DNA of 64,000 nt. It comes from Bacillota bacterium. GTDB taxonomy: Bacteria > Bacillota > Clostridia > Lachnospirales > Lachnospiraceae. Under the pieces are notes generated by a model. That model made no database searches, was not told the DNA's origin, and was given only the letters and a program-made list of their open reading frames with translations. Where the stretch lies: the NCBI GenBank assembly GCA_023409535.1, contig JAEYGZ010000027.1:372001-436000 (forward strand), read 5' to 3'. The translations under genes were made by a program, and so were the position numbers. Positions within the stretch are counted from its first letter, which is position 1; each line of letters opens with the position of its first letter. Of the stretch, positions 63,477 to 64,000 are shown one piece after another.

Positions 63477-64000
63477 ATGACAGGGGAGGAAATCAAGAGT
63501 ACACAAAAAGAATATGTGCTGCAATCCTGGAGTAAGCAGCGTGGGCTTAACCCGATCCCGGTGGCCAGGGCGGAGGGCATCTATCTCTGGGATTGTGAGG
63601 GAAAGCGTTATACGGATATGTCATCCCAGCTGGTGAATATGAATGTTGGGTTTGGGAATAAAGCAATCAGTGATGCCATCAAGGACCAGGCAGACCGCTA
63701 TTGCTATGTGGCACCCTCCTATGCGGCGGAGCCGAGGGCACAGCTGGCAAAGAAGATCATCGGATTGATGCCGGATAATATGGGCAAGGTATTCTTCACC
63801 AATGCAGGAGCCGAGTCCAATGAAAATGCCGTGAAGATGGCTCGTATGTATACCGGAAGATTTAAGATTTTCAGCCGTTACCGCAGCTATCACGGTTCCT
63901 CCTTCGGTGCAGGCAATCTGACGGGAGAACCCAGACGGTATGCACTGGAGCCGGGCATTCCGGGGTTTGTGAAATTCTTTGATCCCTATGTCTACCGGGA
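63477..64000 (+). CDS. Class III (PLP) aminotransferase, truncated by window edge
   Basis: The first 174 codons are present. The start ATG follows AAAGGAGG. EYVLQSWSKQRGLNP, IYLWDCEGKRYTDMSSQLVN, VFFTNAGAESNENAVKMAR and RYRSYHGSSFGA match class III omega-aminotransferases; the PLP lysine lies beyond the window. The N-terminal SW...NP...SSQLVN pattern recalls the taurine-pyruvate or beta-alanine aminotransferase branch, but the substrate is not certain from a fragment. Probably controlled by the PucR gene upstream. Confidence 0.85.
   Translation, partial: MTGEEIKSTQKEYVLQSWSKQRGLNPIPVARAEGIYLWDCEGKRYTDMSSQLVNMNVGFGNKAISDAIKDQADRYCYVAPSYAAEPRAQLAKKIIGLMPDNMGKVFFTNAGAESNENAVKMARMYTGRFKIFSRYRSYHGSSFGAGNLTGEPRRYALEPGIPGFVKFFDPYVYR

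Noticed and set aside
1..64000. tRNA or rRNA genes, CRISPR arrays, prophage or insertion sequences
   Set aside because: No cloverleaf-like sequence with a T-loop GGTTCRA, no regularly spaced repeats and no transposase, integrase or phage structural gene was found on reading both strands.

Overview
The window looks like chromosome of an anaerobic, plant-polysaccharide-degrading Bacillota, most likely a member of the Lachnospiraceae (Lachnoclostridium/Anaerocolumna-like). The signs are strong AGGAGG-type ribosome sites, moderate-to-low GC, pectin and beta-glucoside enzymes, LplB/YtcP-type oligosaccharide transporters, an anaerobic sulfatase-maturating radical SAM enzyme, and many AraC, LytTR and PucR regulators. 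The species call is inference from gene content. No rRNA, tRNA, CRISPR array, phage or insertion sequence was seen.

Layout. 1-3 kb: pectin genes (exo-rhamnogalacturonan-lyase-like protein, pectinesterase). 3-7 kb: split CHR-type anion transporter, LysR regulator, YeiH-type exporter. 7-23.5 kb: a visibly more A+T-rich sulfatase island with three cytoplasmic Cys-type sulfatases, a LacI regulator with repeated candidate operators, a five-gene Dpp/Opp-type ABC importer, a chemoreceptor, an anaerobic sulfatase maturase and a TSUP anion exporter. Together these suggest that a small sulfated compound is sensed, imported, desulfated in the cytoplasm, and the freed oxyanion expelled. 23.7-44.5 kb: glycoside uptake and hydrolysis with two AraC regulators, a GH3 glucosidase, an LplB/YtcP/SBP importer, a RelA/SpoT-TPR protein, a LytTR two-component pair, a second GH3, a GtrA-like membrane protein, and a 1499-residue membrane-anchored fusion of a domain-swapped GH3 with an esterase-like hydrolase.

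44.6-54.8 kb holds the most unusual locus: one tightly packed operon, with its own promoter and terminator, encoding a nitrogenase-like system. It carries NifB-like, NifX-like, NifH-like, NifK-like and NifD-like proteins, a cysteine synthase, a second NifX-like protein, a sulfonate/nitrate-type ABC importer, and two copies of a small YezD/DUF2292-like protein. All six P-cluster-type cysteines and the cofactor-ligand cysteine are recognisable, but the cofactor-ligand histidine of nitrogenase is not, and NifEN is absent. Cysteine synthase and the importer suggest reductive release of sulfur from an imported organosulfur compound, with capture as cysteine; true N2 fixation looks unlikely.

54.9-64 kb: a Cache-domain hybrid histidine kinase; a secreted flavin reductase lipoprotein behind a promoter with a 19-bp spacer and a palindrome typical of MerR control, with a MerR regulator just downstream; a LysM/SleB cell-wall hydrolase; a PucR regulator; and the start of a class III aminotransferase cut by the window edge.
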